DNA of 51,600 nucleotides, from positions 1-51,600 of the IMG/VR virus record IMGVR_UViG_3300030333_003501, one strand, 5' to 3'. Positions within the stretch are counted from its first letter, which is position 1. Each line of letters opens with the position of its first letter. The position numbers and the translations under genes were made by a program. The stretch is from a virus. Positions 1 to 8,585 of this stretch are shown here, piece by piece. The notes below the pieces were generated by a model. It saw only the letters and a list, made by a program, of their open reading frames with translations. It was not told where the DNA came from and did not search any database.

Positions 1-42
1 TGGTTGGATGTGAGAAAGCAGATGGAGGATAAGTTACAATGA
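1..42 (+). CDS. 3' end of an upstream gene (partial)
   Basis: The first reading frame is open from the window edge to a TGA at 40-42 and encodes the last 13 residues (WLDVRKQMEDKLQ). The stop overlaps the ATG of the next gene as ATGA, the arrangement seen repeatedly in this cluster. The next gene's ribosome binding site (GGAGGAT, 24-30) lies inside this tail. Nothing can be said about function from such a short piece. Confidence 0.6.
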   Translation, partial: WLDVRKQMEDKLQ

Positions 43-254
43 GTTGGGAAGATATAATGAAGCGTGTTCAAAGAGACACACATCTTCAATTGCAAGATTT
101 AGCATTTGAGTTTGAGGATGTTGTTGATATATTGAAAGATATGGCTACTGAAGAAATACCAAAGACAAGGGATATGACTAATCCTGACCATGTTAGAGAT
201 GTTAGAAAGGCTCTACAACAAATCAAAGAAATGGATTTATTCAAGTTGAGGTGA
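39..254 (+). CDS. Small MSW-tagged protein (71 aa), unknown function
   Basis: The 71-residue protein begins MSWEDIMKRVQRD, the tag shared by several proteins in this window, and the rest is predicted helical and charged. The start is supported by GGAGGAT eight bases upstream and by the tag itself. It overlaps the preceding stop by four bases and is followed after seven bases by another MSW-tagged gene. No catalytic motif is visible. By inference it is a virion-internal or assembly protein addressed by the tag, but only the tag supports this. Confidence 0.75.
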   Translation: MSWEDIMKRVQRDTHLQLQDLAFEFEDVVDILKDMATEEIPKTRDMTNPDHVRDVRKALQQIKEMDLFKLR

Positions 255-261
255 AGATGCA

Positions 262-711
262 ATGAGTTGGGAAAATATACTATCAAAGTCAATCATTCGC
301 AAGTCAGATTTCGATTTTACTTGGAATGAAATAGAAGTTGAGGACTTAGACCTAAAGAATGTTCCAAAAGAATTGGAGAACATGGATGAGGGTTTCAATA
401 CAGTAGATGTTACGGCTGGTGACGCTACCATTGAAGGCGGTATGAACTTAGAACTTAGGACTTGGGGAGTTAAAGGAATTTGGAGTAGTGCTAGAGACAT
501 AGAGTTTGTATTGACTTTTGAGGACACAGAATCCGACCTTTATGAAAACATAGATGTTAAAATCACAGATAATATTGAGGATGACAATATCGAATATCGT
601 GGATTAAACATAAATCCCTCATACATACATGTAGAAGTTGATATGAAAAATCAGAAAGACCCCTCACAGTTTGAAACGAAAGCGACTATCTATTGGCAAG
701 GAGTATATTAG
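262..711 (+). CDS. MSW-tagged protein (149 aa), unknown function
   Basis: The protein begins MSWENILSKSIIRK. After this helical tag the sequence looks beta-rich, with alternating acidic and hydrophobic residues (for example DIEFVLTFED and YIHVEVDMKN), which suggests a small beta-sandwich domain joined to the tag. A GAGGTGAAG ribosome binding site precedes the ATG. The gene lies between two other MSW-tagged genes, apparently in one operon. No known family is recognised. The shared tag on an otherwise unrelated fold is the main reason to treat the tag as a portable address signal. Confidence 0.8.
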   Translation: MSWENILSKSIIRKSDFDFTWNEIEVEDLDLKNVPKELENMDEGFNTVDVTAGDATIEGGMNLELRTWGVKGIWSSARDIEFVLTFEDTESDLYENIDVKITDNIEDDNIEYRGLNINPSYIHVEVDMKNQKDPSQFETKATIYWQGVY

Positions 712-719
712 GTGATAAC

Positions 720-2645
720 ATGAGTTGGTTTCAAGTTTTGAAGGATGAGGAAAAGCCTAAGAAAATTGAGCCAAAGAAAGTGAAGCCTCAAGTTATGGGA
801 TATAATGAAGAGAGGAAGAAGTTCCATAGAAGGAGAGATGAGAAAATTCGTAGGGAACGAGAATCTGCTAAGACTAAGGATGCTAACATCTTCGACTTTG
901 GAAAGCAGGAAGAGGAGAAAGAACCTGTTGACTATTCCACTAGCAGAAATTTCGCCACTGGAAGATTGAGGGAAGTGTGGCAAGCATCTTTCGAGGATGA
1001 CAGTTGGAACAAGTTTCTAGAGGAAAACTCACAAGATGGGAAACTAAAGCCTGATGTCAAACGCAGTGTGTTGGCTGCTAGGAAATTACTCGCAGGGGAA
1101 ACAGTAAATCTTAGTGGAACAAAATATAATTTGAAAAATCCATTTGGTGCGAAGAAAGACGCAATGTTGGAGAGATTGAACACTGTGACTTTGCGAGGAA
1201 CAAAGACCAGTAATATTCGTGAGTCCATGTTATCTGATGTGGATAAGTTCATCGAAGATGGGGAATATCAGAAACTACTTGAGATGCTACAAGGAGAAAA
1301 ATCTCGCAGTCGAGTTCGTAGATACATTGCTACAAAGGAAGAACTTTCTCGCAAGATTACAACTGACTCTGAAGAAGAACATCCTGAGTTGGTAGAGATA
1401 AGAAAACTTCTGAAGATAATGGGTATGCATAGTAAAGCAGACATACAGGGAAGTATAGATGAGGACACTGTGGTAACATACATCAAACTTGTCGCTGATT
1501 CATCTAGAGGAGCAACCCCATCGAAGAAGGCTGAAGCAATTAGTATGCAACATAGGAATTCTCTAAATGCCAAATCAATGTTTAGTGGAAAGAAACTCCT
1601 ACCTGCTTTGGATTATATTTTGCAGAATTCGCATTTGGATACTAGTAGAATACCAACTAGTTACAAGAAGAGGTCAGCGAAGGAACAGAATGCTATCACT
1701 AGGCTTATGTCAGGTAAGGGACTAAGACAATATCCCGCATTGAAGGTTTTGTATGAGAAGAATGATGGGATGGAATATCAACAACCGATAGAAGCCTACT
1801 ATGGCCCTGATAACAAAGAAGACAGAATCCTTGCTTATAGTAGTGGAGATTTGGGAACAAAATGGGACACTATGAAAAGAAAGGCAGATAAGGCGATTAG
1901 AGAATTGTTTATCCAAATTAAAGAAAACCCTTCAGCAGAAGATGAACTTCAGAGTCTCTTGGGTGGAGACACTGATGTTTCTATGACCCCTAAGATTAGG
2001 GATGATATCGTTGCTGCCTTGACGCATGAGGATGATGAGGACATCCCCAAACTGTTTAACTCCGCTATTGATGATTTAGGCATTAGAGATAATTTCACAA
2101 CCATTCGTGAGATAGAATCCAAAATTGGTGATATTGGAGATGAGGAAGAAGAAGGTGAAGTGGTTATTGCCTTGAGGAGAATGAATGAGGTAGAAGGTAA
2201 ACTGATACCAAAGGCTGCTGATAGAGAAATACTATCGTTTTTCCATGAGGAGAAGATGGATATGTGGTCAATTCTAGATAGTGCATTGGATGATGATTTG
2301 GACACATTCAATACACAAGGCAAAGCAGGTGGAACTCTGAATAATATCATTATTGTATTGAGGACATTAAGTAGGATGTTTAGCACAGCAGAAAATCAAA
2401 TAGACCCTGAAGACATTCTAGATGGTGAGATAACAGCAGACGAATTCAAAGAACAACTGTCGGATAAATACAACACCATCAGGCAAGATTTCTTTGATGC
2501 AGTAGAAGCAAACATGAAGAGAATAAGTTCTGAAGGTAGAAGGTTAGGGTTTACATTGCCTCTGCAAGCGGGGTCGAAGTATGGAGTCAAGAAGAAAATC
2601 GAACCCATCACATGGATACAGTATGCTACGGGGGTATTAGAGTGA
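720..2645 (+). CDS. Large MSW-tagged helical protein (641 aa), unknown function
   Basis: I place the start at ATG 720, giving MSWFQVLKDEEKPKK, because GGTGAT lies just upstream and the tag matches its neighbours. The upstream in-frame start at 693 would overlap the preceding gene and hide the tag. The first 60 residues after the tag are very basic and probably disordered. The rest is long, charged and predicted alpha-helical, with no enzyme motif seen. The end overlaps the GTG start of the next gene (GTGA). A large basic helical protein with a putative capsid-address tag could be an internal core or ejected protein, but this is inference. Confidence 0.8.
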   Translation: MSWFQVLKDEEKPKKIEPKKVKPQVMGYNEERKKFHRRRDEKIRRERESAKTKDANIFDFGKQEEEKEPVDYSTSRNFATGRLREVWQASFEDDSWNKFLEENSQDGKLKPDVKRSVLAARKLLAGETVNLSGTKYNLKNPFGAKKDAMLERLNTVTLRGTKTSNIRESMLSDVDKFIEDGEYQKLLEMLQGEKSRSRVRRYIATKEELSRKITTDSEEEHPELVEIRKLLKIMGMHSKADIQGSIDEDTVVTYIKLVADSSRGATPSKKAEAISMQHRNSLNAKSMFSGKKLLPALDYILQNSHLDTSRIPTSYKKRSAKEQNAITRLMSGKGLRQYPALKVLYEKNDGMEYQQPIEAYYGPDNKEDRILAYSSGDLGTKWDTMKRKADKAIRELFIQIKENPSAEDELQSLLGGDTDVSMTPKIRDDIVAALTHEDDEDIPKLFNSAIDDLGIRDNFTTIREIESKIGDIGDEEEEGEVVIALRRMNEVEGKLIPKAADREILSFFHEEKMDMWSILDSALDDDLDTFNTQGKAGGTLNNIIIVLRTLSRMFSTAENQIDPEDILDGEITADEFKEQLSDKYNTIRQDFFDAVEANMKRISSEGRRLGFTLPLQAGSKYGVKKKIEPITWIQYATGVLE

Positions 2646-5188
2646 AACCAAATGTAGACTATGGCAAGGCATTTGCTCTTTTCATTGAATCAGGAGCAGA
2701 TTCTCTGAGAGAATACATGAACAGTCTCAACGGAGATGCTACTGAAAAACTTACGATGAGGGATATGAAGGCATGGCCGGATGACATATTGCATTCATAT
2801 TTGAGTAAGAAGTCTAGTTCTTCTGATGAAAGTGACATAGCGATATTGCGAGGAAATCAGTTTCAAGGTAGGTTAATCTACAATCAAGATGGTTCTTTTA
2901 GGGACACTGACCAAATCAGAGAATTAGTGGAAACTGAATTGGATAGTAAGTTTCCTGCTCTAGATAACATACGAGCAAAAAAGAGGGCCGTGTTAATTGA
3001 CAAATTGATGACTCTATCTGCACCGAAGGAGTCCGGTAAAGCGTCAGCAATTATGGGGAGTAAATCACAAGTAATTGAGGCTGCTTCTAAAGATGCTGAT
3101 TTGGAAAAAATAGTAGGGCTATTCATTGAAAATAGGGATAGGAGAAAACTGACCCCAAAGAAACTTTTTGAAGATTATTACAATACCATTCACGAAGACA
3201 AGACTCCCAATTATAGAAAGTGGGCAACTTACGCACAGAGAAATTACAGACTAACATTCACTAGTGCAGATTTGAAGGAAGCAATTGACCTTCTAAGAAA
3301 TGAGATACCTCCTGAGTTCAAGCGACCTACACAACCGTTGCTTGAAGAACTGATTCAACTTCATGATACTAAGAGTTCTAAACAAGGTCGGTATCAAATA
3401 TCAACCTTGAGTGCTTCAGATATCATAGGTAGATTGGACATGAAAAAGGCAGAGAAACGCAATGACATCTACAAGTATTGGAAGGGAAAACATTCAGAGT
3501 TTGCAGAATTTACAAAGGCACATAATGCATTTGTGGCTGCTATTGTTGATTTGGATTTATCACAACATGAGGAACTCAAAAGAAAAATAGATGAATTTTC
3601 TGAGATTGAAGTTGATGAATTGAATTACATAAAATTGTATAATCCTGTTGAGATTAAGGATATTGATAAGATTGAGGACAAGGCACTGATACTCCTAGAA
3701 GAGTTCCTAAAAAATCAGAGTGAGTTACCTGAAGAGAAGATAATGTATACGCAAAAAGTTCCCGGCGTAAAGGATAGTTCTGATGTTACAGACTATACTG
3801 CTTCTGAAGCAGATACTGAACCAGTAAAAGACGATTTGGAAGAAGAGATACTAGATACATTAACAGATATTACTGTGAGAAAGGTTGACCCGCTTTATGC
3901 CTATATCTTAGAAGAAACTGATGCTTTACCTGCTGGTGCTGTGATAGAAGACCAGTTAGATGACATCGAAGATTTATTGAAGACTGGACTAATTATAGTA
4001 GAAGTTGGAGACCTACTACCTGCATTAGAGAAGTTCTTGGCTCATCTTAAGAAAAGTAAGGCAGGTAAACTAAAGGAATATTATCTTCCTGCTATGACTA
4101 AAATGATGCCTCGTAAAGACCCTAATCCAGCAATTGCAGAATATCTCAAGATGTTTGCTCAATTTATTGAATATGGTGAAAAGAATGAACTCCAATCTAA
4201 AGGTGGAACTACTGGTTTGAAACCAAAGGGTGGGCGGAAAAGAACAGTAATTGGTAGGTCAGGAGTAAATGCTAAGACACATATGAATGACTTCAAGGAC
4301 TTGGGGATTACTGAGAAGTTTCAACTGCTTCTTGAAAGCATTGTGAAGTTTTTCATTGAGCCTAGTAGAAACCAAAACAGACCATTCGATGATGAACTTC
4401 CGTTTATCGAGCAGACAGGAAGTAGGCCAATTGAGAGAATTGCTCAACAGCCACAAACAGGTGAAAGCCCATTCATACATCTTCTAAGGATGGAAGGGGC
4501 AGATTGGAAATTGAATAAAGAGCAGTTGAAGCAAATTGCAGACTTTATGAAAACTATTACTGGAATTAATGTAGGAAGCGCACAGAATGAACTGTTGAAT
4601 AAAACTGAGAATCTAGGCGATTTATTGAATGATATCTTTGCTGGTGAGTTAGAAGAAATGATAGAGATAGAATTGGGTAATTTCCTTCATGGTGTTTTCA
4701 GAGATGCAAACCTACCTGATATGAAATTCGGTTTGGGAACAAAGCAGAGTGTAGCAGAATTAAGTGGGAAGTATAAGAAAAATGAAATCTATCCCTTTGA
4801 GGCTCTGTTTAATCACATCTATCTCAAGAAGGAATCTTACACTGACAAAGACAGTGGCGTAGACGGAGCAGAAGAATACATTAGACAGATTCAAACTGCG
4901 GAACGGGAGTTAGATATCATCAAGTCTCAAGAACAGAAATTGATTCTTCAAGCACATGATGAAATCAGAAAGATGTTAGGTAAACCAATCTACTATGGGA
5001 TGGCTAGTATTGATAATTATGATGCTGTAAACAGTGCTATCTCTTACATGAGCGAGACATACAATACAGACATAACTGCAATGGATGTCGAGAATGTAGT
5101 TAATGAATTAGACTCAATGAACAATATCAGTGTGAAGTATGGTGTTCCTGAAGAGGGGGTCTATTTCCTCAAGGCAAACTTCAGGTGA
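2642..5188 (+). CDS. Large helical protein (848 aa), unknown function
   Basis: The chosen start is GTG 2642 (VKPNVDYGKAF), which overlaps the previous stop as GTGA and is preceded by GGGGGT at 2630-2635. An ATG at 2612 is possible but lacks a good ribosome binding site. The product is acidic and mostly helical, with low-complexity acidic stretches around residues 385-425 and a basic GGRKR patch near residue 540. It lacks the MSW tag of its upstream neighbours. No family is recognised. Its position just before the GNAT-like and terminase genes suggests a virion or packaging role, without direct evidence. Confidence 0.75.
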   Translation: MKPNVDYGKAFALFIESGADSLREYMNSLNGDATEKLTMRDMKAWPDDILHSYLSKKSSSSDESDIAILRGNQFQGRLIYNQDGSFRDTDQIRELVETELDSKFPALDNIRAKKRAVLIDKLMTLSAPKESGKASAIMGSKSQVIEAASKDADLEKIVGLFIENRDRRKLTPKKLFEDYYNTIHEDKTPNYRKWATYAQRNYRLTFTSADLKEAIDLLRNEIPPEFKRPTQPLLEELIQLHDTKSSKQGRYQISTLSASDIIGRLDMKKAEKRNDIYKYWKGKHSEFAEFTKAHNAFVAAIVDLDLSQHEELKRKIDEFSEIEVDELNYIKLYNPVEIKDIDKIEDKALILLEEFLKNQSELPEEKIMYTQKVPGVKDSSDVTDYTASEADTEPVKDDLEEEILDTLTDITVRKVDPLYAYILEETDALPAGAVIEDQLDDIEDLLKTGLIIVEVGDLLPALEKFLAHLKKSKAGKLKEYYLPAMTKMMPRKDPNPAIAEYLKMFAQFIEYGEKNELQSKGGTTGLKPKGGRKRTVIGRSGVNAKTHMNDFKDLGITEKFQLLLESIVKFFIEPSRNQNRPFDDELPFIEQTGSRPIERIAQQPQTGESPFIHLLRMEGADWKLNKEQLKQIADFMKTITGINVGSAQNELLNKTENLGDLLNDIFAGELEEMIEIELGNFLHGVFRDANLPDMKFGLGTKQSVAELSGKYKKNEIYPFEALFNHIYLKKESYTDKDSGVDGAEEYIRQIQTAERELDIIKSQEQKLILQAHDEIRKMLGKPIYYGMASIDNYDAVNSAISYMSETYNTDITAMDVENVVNELDSMNNISVKYGVPEEGVYFLKANFR

Positions 5189-5192
5189 GGAA

Positions 5193-5678
5193 ATGGCAGA
5201 CATACAAATCAAAGAAGTATCCCAACAAGATGCTTTTGATATGTGGAATAGGGATAACCCTGATGACCCGTTTGTGAGGGATGTTCCTTCTTGGTATGAT
5301 TTGGATAATTGGCTTATCAGAACAAATGATGGTGAAGTTGTTGGTGTTGCTGGATACAGTGACAAGGGAGACTATGGTATCTTAGGCGGGTTGAAGGCGA
5401 GAGACAAAGATGCACCGAAGGGTGGAGGAAACTGGAAGGCACTCTTGCAATATAGGATGGACAAGTTAGCAGGTAAGCCTAAGATTGTAGGTCTTAGGTC
5501 TAAAAAAATGCCACAGAAAACATGGGTTGCTATGCATAGAAATCTAAAATTTCAAACTGATGACTTGATGGGAATACCTGAAGATGTAGTGAATAACTTT
5601 CGACAGAGATATGGAGATGATTGGGGAATCAAGAAGAACTTGGGTTGGAGATTTATTATTACGAGAGGTGCTTTCTAG
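5193..5678 (+). CDS. GNAT-like acetyltransferase fold protein (161 aa)
   Basis: The start at ATG 5193 follows a GGTGAGG ribosome binding site and gives MADIQIKEVSQ; the longer frame from 5139 would overlap the preceding gene. The order of elements resembles the GNAT fold: an N-terminal strand-helix, a strand GEVVGVAGY, a glycine-rich turn (APKGGGNWKALLQYR) where GNAT proteins bind the acetyl-CoA pyrophosphate, and a late segment ending WVAMHRNLKFQ. The Q/R-x-x-G-x-G/A signature is only approximate, so the enzyme may be divergent or inactive. The substrate is unknown. The stop (5676-5678) overlaps the terminase GTG, which suggests translational coupling. Confidence 0.5.
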   Translation: MADIQIKEVSQQDAFDMWNRDNPDDPFVRDVPSWYDLDNWLIRTNDGEVVGVAGYSDKGDYGILGGLKARDKDAPKGGGNWKALLQYRMDKLAGKPKIVGLRSKKMPQKTWVAMHRNLKFQTDDLMGIPEDVVNNFRQRYGDDWGIKKNLGWRFIITRGAF

Positions 5679-7114
5679 TGAATGAACTGGACAATCTCGA
5701 TTTTGTATCTGCAATGGATATGGAGATTTCTAAGACTTCTTTTCCATATTTCTTTCAGAATGTATTGGGGATGATGTTTCCTCCTTACATGCAAGAATGG
5801 TTAGAATCAATGGAGAAGACAGACAGGACAGTTATTATTTGTAGCAGAGACCACGGAAAATCCGTCTTCATGCATTGTTGGGTTGTATGGAATTTGATAT
5901 TCCAAGAGCCACCATTTCAGATGCTTTACATTTCTTCTAACCAAAAGCAGACTCTCGTTCACATGAGGGAGATTGACAGATACTTCAATCATCCAGCATT
6001 GAAACAATTCAAGCCTAGTCGTGGATGGGCAATTGGAAATATTCAACTTACCAACGGCAATGCGATTCTAGAGCGTTCCGTTGGTTCTCAGATTCGTGGA
6101 CTTCACCCACAGGAGATTATCATTGACGACCCCTTGAAGGAGTTCAGCCTCGCTGGTATTCAGAGAGTCACTGACTGGTTCTTCGGTGACATGATTCCTA
6201 CTTTGCATCACACATCTAAGTTACGAATGATTGGAACTCCGTTCACATATACTGATATTTTTGCACAGTTAGAAGAAAATCAAGCCTACACGGTGACAAA
6301 GTATCCATGTCTAAATGCATTGAATGAACCATTATGGCCTGAGCGTTGGGACTTCGATGCACTCATGCAGAGAAAGGCTGAGATAGGTTCTCTCAAGTTT
6401 ACAAGAGAATACTTGTGTGTTCCTATCTCTACTGGAACTGCTCTCTTCAATCCTGAGTTCGTGAATAATTGTAAGAACAAAGAATATGTTCTGAAGTTGG
6501 GTCATAGAAAGGATAAGGGATACCGATACTATGTTGGTGTTGACCCTGCTATTTCGACTGATGGAGACTACAATGTAATCACAGTTCTAGAAGTTGATGA
6601 TGAACAAAACAAAACTATCGTGCATATTGACCGAGCAAAGAACATAGAATTCAGAGAGAACATAGAGAAGATTCGTTTGATTGGTAAAGTCTTCGAGCCG
6701 GAAGAGATTCTGTTTGAGACTAACACATTTGCGAAGGCGTTTACTCAAGAATTGAAAAACATGACAGATTTGAATGTTAGAGATTTCAATACAACAAGAA
6801 GGAAGAAACAAGAGATTATTCTTAATTTACAAATGAATATAGAGAATGGTAAGATGAATTTTCCATATGGCGATAATTCTAGTAGAAGGGTAACTAACTT
6901 ACTCATAGAAGAGTTGTCTATGTTCTCAATTACTGCCGCAGGTAAATTTGAGGGAGTAGGAGCGCATGACGATTTAGTGATGAGTTTGGCTTTAGCAAAT
7001 GCTGCCTCACAGGGAACAGGAGAGCAGTTTGTTTTACTAGATGACATGGACATCTTTGATGAACCTACTACTACTCGCAATCGTGTATCGGGTATCATGG
7101 GCATGAATTTTTGA
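5678..7114 (+). CDS. terL: Terminase large subunit (DNA-packaging ATPase/nuclease)
   Basis: This is the motor that pumps viral DNA through the portal and cuts the concatemer. Numbered from GTG 5678, the ATPase domain has a Walker A-like CSRDHGKS at residues 55-62, a Walker B IIIDD at about 147-151 followed by a polar PLKE, and a GTP coupling motif near 186. The RNase H-like nuclease domain has VGVDPA (Asp about 289), an ILFE strand (Glu about 347) and a C-terminal AHDDLVMSLALA carrying the last acidic residues. The GTG start is chosen because GAGGTG lies eight bases upstream; the ATG at 5621 falls inside the preceding gene. At 478 residues the length is normal for the family, and no intein is present. 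Confidence 0.93.
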   Translation: MNELDNLDFVSAMDMEISKTSFPYFFQNVLGMMFPPYMQEWLESMEKTDRTVIICSRDHGKSVFMHCWVVWNLIFQEPPFQMLYISSNQKQTLVHMREIDRYFNHPALKQFKPSRGWAIGNIQLTNGNAILERSVGSQIRGLHPQEIIIDDPLKEFSLAGIQRVTDWFFGDMIPTLHHTSKLRMIGTPFTYTDIFAQLEENQAYTVTKYPCLNALNEPLWPERWDFDALMQRKAEIGSLKFTREYLCVPISTGTALFNPEFVNNCKNKEYVLKLGHRKDKGYRYYVGVDPAISTDGDYNVITVLEVDDEQNKTIVHIDRAKNIEFRENIEKIRLIGKVFEPEEILFETNTFAKAFTQELKNMTDLNVRDFNTTRRKKQEIILNLQMNIENGKMNFPYGDNSSRRVTNLLIEELSMFSITAAGKFEGVGAHDDLVMSLALANAASQGTGEQFVLLDDMDIFDEPTTTRNRVSGIMGMNF

Positions 7115-7123
7115 GGTGATAAA

Positions 7124-8584
7124 ATGGGTGAGAAGGGAGATAAACTTAGGGAAGCGGCAGAACTTGCTGACCAAGAAGAAGAACTCCGTGAAAGGCAAGA
7201 AGCACTCACTGAAGAACTCAAAAGCCAATGGTTAGAATCACAACCAATAAGCAGTCACTTTGAGATAGAGAAGAGATTTGCAGAAGAATACAATCTTGGT
7301 CTCACTGATGCTAGAAAGGCAATTCGATTTGATTTGAAAAAATATCAGATAGAAGGAAAAGACATCCCTATGATGATAAAGGAACTCAGGCTATATCGTA
7401 GAACACTGAAAGGTGAGCCTAAGATAGCGGTAACAAAATCCATTGACAATCTCATCAATGCCTATTCTTCTCATTTAGATAGTAGTTTAGATAAGGTCTA
7501 TTGGATTAAGAAGTATAAATCTGCATTGAAGGATATGGCGTTATCTGAAGAAAACATAATCAAATTATCATTGATTGATGATGAAGAGACTAGAAGAAAA
7601 GTTGTAGATACATTATGTAAGTATTGGGAAGCGAGAATAGAAAGAGATGGTATCCCATATAATTCAGAATATGCCAAGTTAACTAAAGAGATGTCTGAGA
7701 CAAAGAGAGAGGTCAAGAAATCAATCAAAAAATATGTTGTTAACATTGGCCCTAAAGAATTAATCAAGAAACATATCGTCAGATTGGTCACTGAAGAACA
7801 AGGCATTTCTGCAAGACAAGTTCATGAAAGATTACCAAAGAATTTGTTTAGAAAATCTTCTCCTAGCATGATTGCTAAATTAGCAAAATCATCTAATGTG
7901 ACAAATGTTGATGGTGCATTGTTCAAGATGAGTGATGAAATCAAGAAAGACATCTATGCATACACTGCGGCATTCATTGACTCGGATGGATACATCACAA
8001 TGGATAAGAATCACAACCCAAGAGTAGGATTAGTAGCAACAGGAGATAGAGGTAAAGCCTTCATGTTGGAGATGCATAAATCACTAGGATGTGGTAGATT
8101 GCATCTAGACCAAAAATCCCCACAAGACACTAAACCAATTAATAGGTTAAATTTCTATTCTAGAAAGGATGTGGGTGAAATCCTAAGTAAGTGTATGCCC
8201 TATTTCAAATTGAAGAAAAAGAACGCTCAAATTCTTGTGGAACTTCTTCGTATGAAAAAGAGCCATAAGAAAGCAGACTGGTATAAGGCTAGGAAAGTAG
8301 AACTATTCAAACTCATGAAGTATGAAAATCATAAGGATGATAAGAATTATGATTTCGCAAAGTATGAAATTGATATAGATACTGTTGCTAAATACTATGA
8401 CAATGACAAGACAAAGGAGATGGATAAGTTGGAGGCCGTGTTGAAAGAGGATTCTGTTGATGCGGCTATTGATGACTTAGAAGAAATCGCAGAAGATTAT
8501 GATTTGGATGAACATGATTGGAGTTCTGTGGATGATGCTTCTGATTATTTATTCGAGCATAAAGTGAACGATGAGGAGGAATAA
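7124..8584 (+). CDS. Winged-helix plus LAGLIDADG-domain protein (486 aa)
   Basis: The start at 7124 follows GAGGTGAT. The N-terminal part (about 1-210) is charged and helical. Residues about 210-268 look like a winged helix (VTEEQGISARQVHERL, then a small basic helix). Residues about 275-385 resemble one LAGLIDADG homing-endonuclease repeat: YTAAFIDSDGYI carries the family motif with its acidic residue at about 280-291, followed by the strand and basic-helix pattern (HKSLGCGRLHL, RLNFYSRKDVGEIL). The tail is acidic. The gene sits between the large terminase and the portal, where a small terminase is often found. It may be a domesticated DNA-binding protein that fills this role, or a free-standing homing endonuclease. 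Active status is unknown. Confidence 0.7.
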   Translation: MGEKGDKLREAAELADQEEELRERQEALTEELKSQWLESQPISSHFEIEKRFAEEYNLGLTDARKAIRFDLKKYQIEGKDIPMMIKELRLYRRTLKGEPKIAVTKSIDNLINAYSSHLDSSLDKVYWIKKYKSALKDMALSEENIIKLSLIDDEETRRKVVDTLCKYWEARIERDGIPYNSEYAKLTKEMSETKREVKKSIKKYVVNIGPKELIKKHIVRLVTEEQGISARQVHERLPKNLFRKSSPSMIAKLAKSSNVTNVDGALFKMSDEIKKDIYAYTAAFIDSDGYITMDKNHNPRVGLVATGDRGKAFMLEMHKSLGCGRLHLDQKSPQDTKPINRLNFYSRKDVGEILSKCMPYFKLKKKNAQILVELLRMKKSHKKADWYKARKVELFKLMKYENHKDDKNYDFAKYEIDIDTVAKYYDNDKTKEMDKLEAVLKEDSVDAAIDDLEEIAEDYDLDEHDWSSVDDASDYLFEHKVNDEEE

Positions 8585-8585
8585 A

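Noticed and set aside
5139-5192. Longer start (ATG 5139) for the GNAT-like gene
   Set aside because: It overlaps the preceding gene by 50 bases. The ATG at 5193 has a good GGTGAGG site and gives a normal N-terminus.
5678-7114. Intein in the terminase
   Set aside because: Homing-endonuclease motifs occur only in the next gene. The terminase has normal length and uninterrupted motifs, with no Cys/Ser start and His-Asn end block.
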